A stretch of DNA of 64,000 nucleotides from Planctomycetaceae bacterium (GTDB taxonomy: Bacteria; Planctomycetota; Planctomycetia; Pirellulales; Lacipirellulaceae), in NCBI GenBank assembly GCA_003233055.1, contig QIKP01000010.1:1-64000 (forward strand), in the 5' to 3' direction. Positions 54,739 through 63,122 of this stretch are shown in pieces. The notes beneath the pieces were generated by a model. It did not search any database, was not told the origin of the DNA, and saw nothing but the letters and a program-made list of their open reading frames with translations. The position numbers and the translations under genes were made by a program. Position 1 is the stretch's first letter; every line of letters starts with the position of its first letter.

Positions 54739-55926
54739 CTATCTTTGGAGAGTCGTTTCCGAAAGGCGGCGGTAAATTTCGATGAGTCGTTCACAAATTG
54801 CAGACCATGTATACTCGGTTTCGATCAAGGTGCGGCCCGCCTTGCCCATCGAGGTCGCTTGGCTGTCCGGTTGGGCTAAGTCGTGCAGTCCTTGGGTGAT
54901 CTTCGTTCGATCAAGCGGGACAATGATTCCCGCGTTGACTTCCGCAATTTCAGGAAAGTGGCACTGATCACTGATCAGGACCGGAAGACTGAACGCCATC
55001 CCCTCGGCGATCGATATGCTGAAGCACTCGTGCCGACTCGTCAGCACAAAGGCAAACGCGTCGCGCAAGGCTGCGTACTTGTCGACCCCGTATTGAGGGC
55101 CGACGAGATGGATGCGGTGACCGACGTCGAGCCGGGCGATCTGCTGTTCTATGGCAGACCGCACCCCAGCATCGGGCCCAGCAATCACTAAGTCGCACTC
55201 CCCGCCGTTGCGGAGGAATTCGGCAAAGGCATCGACAAGGAGGTCGAGGCCTTTGATGGAGTGAAGCCTCGCAAGGTACAAGAAATAAGGACGGTCCCCC
55301 AGCTCCGGATGCTTCGCTCGAAAAAGGCCTTGCTCGGGAAGTGGGTCGATCTCGTCGAGATGAACGCCGTTGGGGAAGACGAATGCTGGAGCCCGAAGAC
55401 CATGCTCCGCCACCAACTTGCGTTCATCGGCGTTTAATAGGTGGATCGCAGCGGCACGATTCAGCATGCGACGATGAACGAGTTTCAGCATGATTCGTTT
55501 CTTTAACCGCTTTTGTCTCATGCAATAAGGGTCGAGCACGCCATGCGGAGCGATCACGTACGGGCATCGATGCCGGCGAGCCTCTTTCGCCACGGCAACG
55601 GCGGAGGGGTCCCAGAGGCAGTGGAGGTGAATGACGTCGGCCACTTCGGCCAGCGGGGCCAGTTCTCGACGGAGTTGGCGAGCAAAGAGTGCCTCAGGAA
55701 GATTGGTGAGCGGCACGCGATGAAACTGCACCAGGTCGATATGGGGGATCGTGGCGAGGAAGGCATCCGTCTTTTCACGATCTTGGGGCCGTTCGTGGCA
55801 GAACATGTGAACCTCGTGCCCCATCGTCGCTTGGGCCGCCGCCAACTGAATCGCTACGGCTGCTGGACCCCCATGGTCCGGGCTCAGTGTTGGCACTACC
55901 TGACAGACGGTAAGCGAATCACTCAT
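54739..55926 (-). CDS. Glycosyltransferase family 4 protein
   Basis: A 395-residue GT4 enzyme. GGGGGAG precedes the ATG at 55926. The acceptor domain starts CQVVPTLSPDHGGPAAVAIQ; the linker has YVIAPHGVLDPYCMRQKRLK and AAAIHLLNADERKLVAEHGL; the donor domain has YFLYLARLHSIKGLDLLVDA, CDLVIAGPDAGVRSAIEQQI, HRIHLVGPQYGVDKYAALRD and FAFVLTSRHECFSISIAEGM with ALPVLISDQCHFPEI-like ending. The start overlaps the stop of the dGTPase gene by eight bases, so the two are translated from one mRNA although functionally unrelated. Confidence 0.9.
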   Translation of the reverse strand: MSDSLTVCQVVPTLSPDHGGPAAVAIQLAAAQATMGHEVHMFCHERPQDREKTDAFLATIPHIDLVQFHRVPLTNLPEALFARQLRRELAPLAEVADVIHLHCLWDPSAVAVAKEARRHRCPYVIAPHGVLDPYCMRQKRLKKRIMLKLVHRRMLNRAAAIHLLNADERKLVAEHGLRAPAFVFPNGVHLDEIDPLPEQGLFRAKHPELGDRPYFLYLARLHSIKGLDLLVDAFAEFLRNGGECDLVIAGPDAGVRSAIEQQIARLDVGHRIHLVGPQYGVDKYAALRDAFAFVLTSRHECFSISIAEGMAFSLPVLISDQCHFPEIAEVNAGIIVPLDRTKITQGLHDLAQPDSQATSMGKAGRTLIETEYTWSAICERLIEIYRRLSETTLQR

Positions 55927-57085
55927 TTTCCACTCCCCCTTGATGCAACTTGCAAGCATGCCCAAAGATCTCGCGGGCGGAACGATCGGTAAGGCTGGAT
56001 AAATAGTCCGCTACCGCTCGCGGCCTCCCCTCCGCGTGAGCAATCGACTGAAACGGTGTCGGCAAGGGGGCGTGGTGTTCCATGAAGTAGTCGAAGAGGG
56101 AGCCAAGTTCCTCGGTCGCGACCTGCCGCGAGGCGAGCACGTCGGGATGCCGATAGACACGCGCGAAGAGGAAGTCTTCCAGCTCTCGTTTCGGCTCCTC
56201 TAGCTCATCAGGGAGCGTAAGCATTGGAGACGCAGCGCGGACGGCCTCGACGCTGTCGATGCCCAGCCGGGCGATTCGCGATTCTGCCGCGTCGATCATC
56301 GCGCTCACTTCCGTATCGATCAATTCATGAATGACCGCCCGCCGAAGTTCGACATCGGTTAGGTTCGAAAATCGACTCGTCACCCGACTGGCTGCATCTC
56401 GCCACATCGGAAGCTGGAGCAAGTCGCTAATGGTCAGTAGACCGAGCTCTAGCGCATCGTCCGTGTCGTGAGCGTCGTAGGCAATGCTGTCGGCCGCGTC
56501 GACGACCTGGACTTCGAGGAGGGGCTGATCTTCGCCGGCGACGATTTTCTTGGGCTGGCTACGGTTGCATTGTCCTTCAAGGACCTCGTGGGAAAGGTTG
56601 AGGCCCGCGAAAGTTGGGTAGCGAATCTCTAGCCGTTCGACGATCCGAAGCGCTTGCCCATTGTGATTAAAACCATCGGAATCCGTCAGAGAAGCATCGT
56701 AGTGCAGAAGCCGTTGGTTGAGTACGTCCTCGCCGGCATGTCCAAACGGAGGATGGCCCATGTCATGCATCAGCGCCAGCGCTTCGACCAAGTCTTCGTT
56801 GAGGTGCAGTGCGCGAGCAAGCGTTCTGGCGATGGAGGCAACCTCCAGCGTATGGGTCAGCCGGGTGCGATGGTAGTCTCCCAGATTTCCTGTAAAGACC
56901 TGGGTCTTGTGGCTCAGGCGTCGGAATGCCGCGCAGTGGGTAAGACGATCTCGATCGCGTTGGAAGGCCGATCGGTAGGCGTGGGCCAGCTCGGGATGCT
57001 TCCGGCCCTCGGTCTCGGCACTCCGCATCGCGTAGTCGGCGAGCAGCAGAGCATCGCGATCAGTAACGGGGAGAGTAAGGGGCAT
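55919..57085 (-). CDS. Deoxyguanosinetriphosphate triphosphohydrolase-like protein
   Basis: HD-domain dNTPase of 388 residues (MPLTLPVTDRDALLLADYAM at the ATG 57085). The metal site is made of HTLEVASIARTLARAL (first His), ALMHDMGHPPFGHAGEDVLN (HD motif) and EVQVVDAADSIAYDAHDTDD (second Asp). The N-terminal FRRLSHKTQVFTGNLGDYHR with TRLTHTLEV is characteristic of Dgt-like proteins. Hydrolyses dNTPs to nucleosides and triphosphate, affecting dNTP pools. The gene is first in an apparent transcript leading into the glycan genes. Confidence 0.93.
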   Translation of the reverse strand: MPLTLPVTDRDALLLADYAMRSAETEGRKHPELAHAYRSAFQRDRDRLTHCAAFRRLSHKTQVFTGNLGDYHRTRLTHTLEVASIARTLARALHLNEDLVEALALMHDMGHPPFGHAGEDVLNQRLLHYDASLTDSDGFNHNGQALRIVERLEIRYPTFAGLNLSHEVLEGQCNRSQPKKIVAGEDQPLLEVQVVDAADSIAYDAHDTDDALELGLLTISDLLQLPMWRDAASRVTSRFSNLTDVELRRAVIHELIDTEVSAMIDAAESRIARLGIDSVEAVRAASPMLTLPDELEEPKRELEDFLFARVYRHPDVLASRQVATEELGSLFDYFMEHHAPLPTPFQSIAHAEGRPRAVADYLSSLTDRSAREIFGHACKLHQGGVENE

Positions 57086-57164
57086 GGTGGAGGGGCGTGA
57101 AGAAATGGCGAGGGTACAGCCAGCCAATCAAGTGTAAGTGAGCCGATCCGGAGCGGCAACCGCA

Positions 57165-57893
57165 TCACGGCGCGGCGGGAGAGGAATCGCCCGGCTCGTT
57201 GGTCGCCCGCTCTTCGTCCGGTTCCAGGACTTCTAGGCTGGAAAGGACTTCCCAAAACGTTTCGGCAAGTTCGGCGATCAATGCTTCGGGGCCGACGATC
57301 TTGATGAAGTAGCGGCCCGCCTGTTCCACCTCGACGATGGCTCCCAGCATGCGGTAATTGGGGTGTTCGACTTTCGGACCCAGCGGTCCCTTGGGAGCAT
57401 CAAAGTAAGTGCCGGCGATGTCGATCGCATGGACCGTGGCTTGTCCCCGCTCATGGACATCCCGCTGCATGCCATCTTTGCCACCGGCGTCTTGGCCGAG
57501 GCGGAATTGGCTGACCCACCGGCGGAAGATGGTTTCCACTTCGCCACCGGAGGCCATCATCGTCATCCGTCCGGGCACCGGTTTTTCCCTTGAATTGCGA
57601 TCTTTTTGTTTCCTTAGGGACGGAATGGCGAGTTCGACTTCGATCAGCTTGTTCCGCGGTTTCACTTGCTTCCAGGCGGCTGGCAAGGTAAATCGCAGCC
57701 GTCCCTCATGGAGCGTGACTGGCTGCCTTTTCCCCTGCTCCTCTTTCACGTTTGGCTCTGGTGAAGCGGTCGTGTCGACTACGATCGCTGCTGCAATCGC
57801 CGAGGCGGCTGCTTCGTCGGCCCAGCCAACCGACGGCGTGCCGAGCAATAGAGAGAGAAGCGTCCATCGAAAAAGGCTCTTCGGTCGGTGCAT
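57165..57893 (-). CDS. Exported protein of unknown function
   Basis: The open frame runs far upstream to 58349, but the ATG at 57893 gives a signal peptide (MHRPKSLFRWTLLSLLLGTP, SVGWADEA), and the upstream part overlaps the GYF_2 gene in another frame. The 242-residue protein contains GRLRFTLPAAWKQVKPRNKL, MTMMASGGEVETIFRRWVSQ, DIAGTYFDAPKGPLGPKVEH and YRMLGAIVEVEQAGRYFIKI, a beta-alternating pattern resembling other planctomycete exported proteins of unknown role. No catalytic motif was recognised. Confidence 0.75.
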   Translation of the reverse strand: MHRPKSLFRWTLLSLLLGTPSVGWADEAAASAIAAAIVVDTTASPEPNVKEEQGKRQPVTLHEGRLRFTLPAAWKQVKPRNKLIEVELAIPSLRKQKDRNSREKPVPGRMTMMASGGEVETIFRRWVSQFRLGQDAGGKDGMQRDVHERGQATVHAIDIAGTYFDAPKGPLGPKVEHPNYRMLGAIVEVEQAGRYFIKIVGPEALIAELAETFWEVLSSLEVLEPDEERATNEPGDSSPAAP

Positions 57894-57960
57894 GGAGAAT
57901 CGTTGGCTCAAAAGAGGAAAGGGGTCGTGAGGGGAGAAGGGTTGGGCTGATAAGGGAGGC

Positions 57961-58680
57961 TTACTCAATGGGGGTTTCCGAAGGTGCGCTCGCCGGCGGA
58001 GGTGAATCGCTGGGGGCTGAGTCGGGAGTCGCCTTCGTGGGCTGCATGACCCAAAGCAATACTCCGCCCAGTGTGGCAGCCAACACAACCAAGGCGATCG
58101 CCGCAATTGCTTGCCCTTGTGCCGCCTGCCGTTTGTGACGCTGATAGCGCTGCGCCACGGTGGCCGGCGTCGGCGCACTCGAGTCGGCAGGTGGTTTTGG
58201 GGGGGCGGAAGGGGGGGAGGGTGGTTGGAGCTGCGGAAAAAACTCCGCAGCGTCCCCCGCGCGTCGCCAGTCGGCCCAGCCGGTTTGCCAGACATAGGCA
58301 TCGGCCGCAATCCGTCCTTCGCCGGCCCACTGTCGCATGAGCCGTTCATCGGCAGGGCCGAACTGCCCCCCTGCCGCAGGGCGGACGTACCAAGCTGGCG
58401 CGCTGGCGCTACCGACGGGGCTGCCGCTTTCTTGGGCCGGAGGCGATGGACTGGCGGGCGGGGCAGGTACTGGCGAACGGGGCGGCGCGGCGACTTCAGC
58501 CGGCGACGGACTGGGGGCCGCCGGTGGCTCCGCCGTCGGACTCACCGCCGGTGAGGCCAAGTCCTCTACCTTGGGAATGAGAAACTTGGCCTGACAATGG
58601 GGGCAAATAGCCCGCTTGCCGGAAAGCTCCACCTTCACGTGCAGCGGGTGGCCGTTGGGGCAGGCGAAATGAATTCCCAT
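57961..58680 (-). CDS. Zinc-ribbon and GYF_2 domain membrane protein
   Basis: A 239-residue protein. The ATG at 58680 (MGIHFACPNGHPLHVKVEL) opens a zinc ribbon with CPNGH and CPHCQAKFLIP. A long Pro/Ala/Ser-rich linker follows, then a GYF_2-like domain (WYVRPAAGGQFGPADERLMR, QWAGEGRIAADAYVWQTGWA, then DWRRAGD), a second linker, one membrane helix (GQAIAAIALVVLAATLGGVL) and a short Pro-rich tail outside. This architecture is common in planctomycetes; GYF_2 probably binds proline-rich peptides. Function unknown. The next gene on the strand is an exported protein 67 bases away. Confidence 0.8.
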   Translation of the reverse strand: MGIHFACPNGHPLHVKVELSGKRAICPHCQAKFLIPKVEDLASPAVSPTAEPPAAPSPSPAEVAAPPRSPVPAPPASPSPPAQESGSPVGSASAPAWYVRPAAGGQFGPADERLMRQWAGEGRIAADAYVWQTGWADWRRAGDAAEFFPQLQPPSPPSAPPKPPADSSAPTPATVAQRYQRHKRQAAQGQAIAAIALVVLAATLGGVLLWVMQPTKATPDSAPSDSPPPASAPSETPIE

Positions 58681-59087
58681 AGTTTCCAACTCTTCTACCG
58701 TTCCAACTCGGAACCAGGCCATGGCAAAAGGCTCGGCCGATCGGTTGGCGTCGCCCTCTTAGATCTTCTCAGTATATTGCCAACGGGCAGGCAATTAAAG
58801 AATTCCCCAAGCTTTTCGTCGGGATGGAATCAAGGAGCCGGCAAATGGAGCGGGGGTGGCGAAAGGGCGGCTCTTGTCGGTCGCGTCGGTTCGTCCGTTT
58901 TTGCGGGCCACCCCAGCGGTTCCTCGATCGAAACACCCTGTAACCTGTAGCAAGATTCCCGTGACCACTCTAGAATGAAGGTTGTTCGAGTTGGCAACCC
59001 TCCGGAGGTCCCCTTTTTCAAAGGCTTCTCTAGTATTTTCCCCCTCCTTTTTCTCACCGCTTCGCCTGCTGCACGCAAGGCATCGCG
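58681..59087. other. Divergent intergenic region
   Basis: Between the GYF_2 gene (minus) and the ClpP-like gene (plus). TAGAAT at 58971-58976 may be a -10 box for the latter; no -35 matches. No gene was recognised. Confidence 0.45.
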
Positions 59088-59732
59088 ATGCCCGATCTCT
59101 CAAGAGGCGACAATCTGATGGATTCCCAGCAAGAAGAAAGTGATGCCCCGATCGAAATTGCGATCGTTGGCGACTTGACCGACCACGAAAGCGAGCTGAC
59201 CGAGAAGCTCCTCGCCATCGAACCGGGCGGTGAATGTACCCTTTACTTTGACTCGCCAGGGGGAAGTCCCTACTGTGCGATGTCTCTGATGACCCTCATT
59301 CGGATGCGGGAACTTAACGCGACGGGCATCGTCACCGGCGAATGTTCGTCGGCCGCCCTTTGGCCTTTCGCCGCCTGTCGCCGGAGGGTGGTGACTCCCT
59401 TTAGCGTCTTGTTGTTTCATCCCATGCGTTGGCAAAGCGAAGAAAACGTCGGCCTGGCCGAGGCGGCTGAATGGGCGAGGCACTTTGCTATGCTGGAGAG
59501 CGACATGGACGACCTGCTCGCGGACTTGTTTCAGATGCCTCACGACCTGATGGGCCAATGGATCAACCCAGGGAAATACGTCTCGGGACGCGAGCTGGCC
59601 GCCCAGGGAATTGCCGAATTGGTCGAGTTTGCCGACATCGCCAACTTCCAACCGCATGCCAATCCCAGCTCCAACGGTTCCGACTCTCCGCGTAAGGCTG
59701 GCCGCCCCACGGCGGTTCGAAAGGCGAACTAA
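59088..59732 (+). CDS. ClpP/crotonase-fold protease-like protein, catalytic Asp apparently missing
   Basis: A 214-residue ClpP-like protein (an ATG at 59118 is an alternative start). The fold is marked by YFDSPGGSPYCAMSLMTLIR, the nucleophile region ATGIVTGECSSAALWPFAAC with Ser, and SVLLFHPMRW with the catalytic His. The region that carries the third catalytic residue in ClpP (R-D-x-F-M-S-x-x-E-A) reads NPGKYVSGRELAAQ, where Gly or Pro occupies the Asp position. It is acidic at the N-terminus and Ser/Pro-rich at the C-terminus. No Clp ATPase gene is near. It may be a non-canonical peptidase, or a regulator that no longer cleaves. Confidence 0.8.
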   Translation: MPDLSRGDNLMDSQQEESDAPIEIAIVGDLTDHESELTEKLLAIEPGGECTLYFDSPGGSPYCAMSLMTLIRMRELNATGIVTGECSSAALWPFAACRRRVVTPFSVLLFHPMRWQSEENVGLAEAAEWARHFAMLESDMDDLLADLFQMPHDLMGQWINPGKYVSGRELAAQGIAELVEFADIANFQPHANPSSNGSDSPRKAGRPTAVRKAN

Positions 59733-60413
59733 CTTCTCGGCACCAAAGCTTCGTCGTTCTTCTTCTTCTTCTTCGTCGTCGTCGTCGTCGTTCGGATCGG
59801 CATCCCTTCCGCGGAATTGGTCACCTGGTCGTTGGCTCCACGGTGCCAAAACAGTGCCCGCTCATCGCCTGCCCGTTCGGGCTTCCTTGTTTTTTCGTGC
59901 GGATTTTTGTCACGATTTCTCTGGGAATTCTCCCTTCGAGTGCCAATAGGGCCGCTTGAATGGTCTCAGGAATTCACCGCAACCTCTGCACCCCACCTGG
60001 CTTCCTCGAAGCAGCCGCCTCTCCCTAAGGCGCTGTTTTGTCTCTGGCGAGCAGGCCTCGCATCGTTGGTAGCGCCAAAAGTCTGGCCAGCAAAAAGTTT
60101 CTGTTGTCAAAGAGCTTTCCGACTTCCGTGCGAAGTGCCAGGGGCAAGCCCCATTAGAGCCCATTCGCCGGCAGATTCCACGATTGTTTTTGTGCCAAGT
60201 GACACAGGTCGCCACTCGCGGCCAGAAGAAGGTAACCACGAATCGAACGAGCTCCGGTCAGGAATTCCAGGAGGCGATGGTCTGCTACCACTGCTACTGC
60301 CGGCAGCAAAGCTCTCTTGCCAGGCTTGGGGCGTTGCCGCTACCCTCCGGGAAGCGCCCGGAAATGCGCCGTTTTTCCCGCGAAGGGTTCCCCTCCGATC
60401 GAGTGAAGCACCG
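59733..60413. other. Intergenic region with a trinucleotide microsatellite
   Basis: About 680 bases without a recognised gene. TCTTCTTCTTCTTC passing into TCGTCGTCGTCG at about 59757-59792 is a simple-sequence tract beyond the ClpP-like stop. The lipoprotein frame is open from 59817, but that part is not protein-like. Confidence 0.5.
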
Positions 60414-61724
60414 ATGATCTACGACGTCATGATGCCCCTGCTTTCGAGGGTGGCTCGACTCGTTGCTCTGGTAGCGCTGGTAGCGGCAGCCGGCTGTAGG
60501 GAGCCCGTGTTGTCGCTAGAAGAACGGATCGAACGAGCGGGCCAACTGCCTGGGGTGAGGGCTTCGACGCACTCGGAACTGCGGGCGGAGTTTCGACGGG
60601 TAGAACAGAGCCATGGCTTGCCGGAGCAACTTCAGGACGAGCCGGTCCCTTCTCATCAGAACGCCGCGGTGGCGTTGGCCAAGGTCTGGGACGACGACGA
60701 TCGAGTGGCGAGTCTCAATCAGCAGGCGGCCTCCTTCCTTGGCGCGGTCAGGCCGGCGAACTCGGAGTTCGTTGCGACCGAGGCGGCCACCCTGGCTGCC
60801 CGATGGTTGCAGCCGATGGGCCAAGTTGCCAAGCTGAGCCAACTGGAACAGTGCCAGTTTGGGTTGGAGTACGCGCGAGGCTTTTTTAACGACGTGCGGT
60901 TTCTCGACCAGGCGGCGGCCGCCTGTCGGCTCCTGTTGGTGGAAGGGCTCGCTCAGCTCGAGGCCGATCCCGATCTCGCGATGGACCGTTTTCGCTTGGC
61001 TTGGCGATGGACCGATTGGTTGGCTGCGGAGCGGTACCTCGAATCGCGACTCAAAGCGGTCGAGCTTCGGACCGAAGCGATCGCGGTCGCCGAGCACTTT
61101 GCAAACCGACCGCAAGCCACGCGACAAGAATTGCGACTCCTGCATCAATGTTTCGTGAGGAGTATCGCCGCGACACCCCGGCTGGAGGAGACGCTTCAGC
61201 GAGAACGGGCGATCGCGCTAGTGACTTACGAAGCCATTCGACTCGGACTCGTCAATCTGCTCTTTACCGACGAGGAGCGTCAAGAGCTGCAAACGGACGA
61301 AGTCCTCGAACTGTTGCGGAAAGCCTCGCCCGATCGAATCGATGCCGACGAGGCCGCTTATCTGCAATACATGCGACAGGTCTTGGCGACGGCCGGCGAG
61401 CCGTACCATGCCCGAAAAGGAGGGCTCGCAGAGTCGGATCGACTACTGGCATCGACGGCGGTTGGCGAAGATTACGCTTGGTTTGCAAACCGGCTGTTTG
61501 CCGAGAACCTGACGCTCGCCCAGGCGGAACTGGCCCGCGACCAGGCGCGGCTCGAAGGGTGGGTCCTGGCGCTGGCGAGGGCGGCCGATTTGCCGGCACC
61601 TGGTTTTAAGACGCATCCACGAAATGGCAAGCCTTATCGGATCGAAACGGTGGGGGGAGAAGTCCACGTCGACCTTTCGGATCGACGGACCGCGAATCCG
61701 CGGGTCCGAGTCCCGCAGAAATAA
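60414..61724 (+). CDS. Lipoprotein of unknown function, helical
   Basis: The ATG at 60414 gives a lipoprotein signal (MPLLSRVARLVALVALVAAA then GC; lipobox A-A-G-C) and a 436-residue protein. The body is almost all helix with Leu/Ala/Glu/Arg patterns (GVRASTHSELRAEFRRVEQS; LLVEGLAQLEADPDLAMDRF; LAMDRFRLAWRWTDWLAAER), similar to TPR- or SEL-like arrays though no clean repeat unit is seen. The C-terminal end (KTHPRNGKPYRIETVGGEVH) resembles a short beta domain. Function unknown. A hairpin follows at 61731-61754. Confidence 0.75.
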   Translation: MIYDVMMPLLSRVARLVALVALVAAAGCREPVLSLEERIERAGQLPGVRASTHSELRAEFRRVEQSHGLPEQLQDEPVPSHQNAAVALAKVWDDDDRVASLNQQAASFLGAVRPANSEFVATEAATLAARWLQPMGQVAKLSQLEQCQFGLEYARGFFNDVRFLDQAAAACRLLLVEGLAQLEADPDLAMDRFRLAWRWTDWLAAERYLESRLKAVELRTEAIAVAEHFANRPQATRQELRLLHQCFVRSIAATPRLEETLQRERAIALVTYEAIRLGLVNLLFTDEERQELQTDEVLELLRKASPDRIDADEAAYLQYMRQVLATAGEPYHARKGGLAESDRLLASTAVGEDYAWFANRLFAENLTLAQAELARDQARLEGWVLALARAADLPAPGFKTHPRNGKPYRIETVGGEVHVDLSDRRTANPRVRVPQK

Positions 61725-61730
61725 CGGGCC

Positions 61731-61754
61731 CCCGACGAGACGTAGCTCGTCGGG
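61731..61754. terminator. Bidirectional terminator-like hairpin between convergent genes
   Basis: CCCGACGAG and CTCGTCGGG form a perfect 9-base stem with a 6-base loop, 7 bases after the lipoprotein stop and 18 before the next, convergent stop. No T-run. Confidence 0.55.
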
Positions 61755-61771
61755 TAGGGGGCGCCCCTCGT

Positions 61772-62455
61772 TCAGGTTGCCAGGGGGAGTTCGGTTTGAG
61801 AGAACTCCTGACAGATTTTCACCACTTGCTGCTCGGTCGTCGAGGCAGGCGCGATGGCGGCAAAGAGCCGCGCGCGGCGGAGGACCCCTTTTTCAAGGAA
61901 TTGGGCGAAGAGCTTGCGCTGGAGGACGTCGGTCTGGGACTTTGTCGTGACGAGGTTCTGTTCTTTGCAATCTTCCGCCGCGGCGAAGTCGATGAGGGTG
62001 ACTGCTTCGTTGATTGCTCCCCAATAGATTGGCGCGCCGGCTAACCACGTCGCCGCAAGCGATTGGTTCGGTCGACTCTGAGTGAGGACTTCGATTTCGG
62101 GATGCGTATCGAGAAGATCGGTTCGCATCGAGATCAAGAGCGACATCGCAAAGCGAGACGTGGAGGAAGCGTTCGGGGGGCGCAGCCTCCAGCAAAGTTG
62201 GGTAAAAAACGGGAACTCTTGGGTGGGTGCGTACGACGCGACGAGGTCGTCATCGCGAACATACGTCTCGGTGAGGGGGGATTCGCTGAGAGCAGGAAGG
62301 CCCCATAAGCGAACCCATTCTTTCCCTTGCGCATCCTGGAGTTGGACGCACCGGTCGCCCATGGCCAGTTTGATTTGGATCGATAGGCCGGAATCGTTGG
62401 CGACGGCGGTAGGGCCCTCAAGTTGCCACATGGTGTGCGACTCCATGGCTTCCAT
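61772..62455 (-). CDS. Protein of unknown function
   Basis: A cytoplasmic protein of 227 residues if read from the ATG at 62455 (MEAMESHTMWQLEGPTAVAN); a second Met three codons later is equally possible, and the frame to 62518 crosses a hairpin. No signal or membrane helix. Beta-rich first half (IQIKLAMGDRCVQLQDAQGK; EFPFFTQLCWRLRPP) and helical second half (LQRKLFAQFLEKGVLRRARL) without a recognised family. Possibly a planctomycete-specific protein. Confidence 0.65.
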   Translation of the reverse strand: MEAMESHTMWQLEGPTAVANDSGLSIQIKLAMGDRCVQLQDAQGKEWVRLWGLPALSESPLTETYVRDDDLVASYAPTQEFPFFTQLCWRLRPPNASSTSRFAMSLLISMRTDLLDTHPEIEVLTQSRPNQSLAATWLAGAPIYWGAINEAVTLIDFAAAEDCKEQNLVTTKSQTDVLQRKLFAQFLEKGVLRRARLFAAIAPASTTEQQVVKICQEFSQTELPLAT

Positions 62456-63122
62456 GGCGGGCCATTGCTCCCATGGTGGGGTAGGGAATCCAACAAAAAA
62501 ACCCCGCCGACCACCCAAGGGTGAATCGACGGGGCCGGAACAGAGAAGAGGCCGATGTCTCGAAGCTTAGGTATGATCGATATTAGGCAATCGCCTGACC
62601 ACAAATTTGCAGTCTAGTAAAACCGAGCAACCAATCTCTCTCGTACTCCAACCGCTATCGTACTCACTTCGCTCCAAATGTCCAGACATTTTGGAGGAAA
62701 TTTTGGAGATGAATGGTTTTCGGGCGTCCTTTAGGTGACGCTATCCATTTCATTGAAAAGGTTTACGTCGATCCTTAGTTGGTTAAAAAGTATTGGATTT
62801 TCTCCCATTTTTGGCTTCCCTGACTTTGGTGAATCGCAAAGATTGCCCCCGAATCCGCTACCCGGCACCAGCAACGGGTCGGGCGGCGAGTCGCTCGCCG
62901 CCACGATGTTGCTTCCTGCGTCCCTTCCGGGTGAGTAAACTGGAGGAATTGCGGCAAAGGGGCTCGCGACGGGCGATTGGAGACGACGGGCCTGCGCAGC
63001 TCCTCGGCCGCGTCGTCCGACAGGAGCAGGAGGGAGGCCAGGGAGCCGGTCCGCTCGCCTGACAGCTCACCTTCCTCCACCTCTTTCACCTTTCGTTTTC
63101 TTCCAGCGACGAACCGATCAAA
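62456..63122. other. Divergent intergenic region with a terminator-like hairpin
   Basis: 667 bases between the unknown gene (minus) and the truncated secreted gene (plus). Besides the hairpin at 62491-62530, the minus frame 62775-63089 (GTG start, 104 residues) and the plus frame ending at 63062 are open, but neither resembles a protein family. No tRNA was found. Confidence 0.45.
62491..62530 (-). terminator. Terminator-like hairpin in the 5' leader of the unknown gene
   Basis: On the minus strand CCCCGTCGA pairs imperfectly with TCGGCGGGG, followed by seven T, 36 bases before the ATG at 62455. It may end a small upstream transcript or attenuate this gene. Confidence 0.45.

Noticed and set aside
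57165-58349. Reading the exported-protein gene from 58349
   Set aside because: The upstream part overlaps the GYF_2 gene in another frame and is Pro/Arg-rich noise; a signal peptide begins at 57893.
59757-59792. TCT/TCG trinucleotide tract as a coding repeat or phase-variation switch
   Set aside because: It lies after the stop of the ClpP-like gene and far from the next start, so no gene would be affected.
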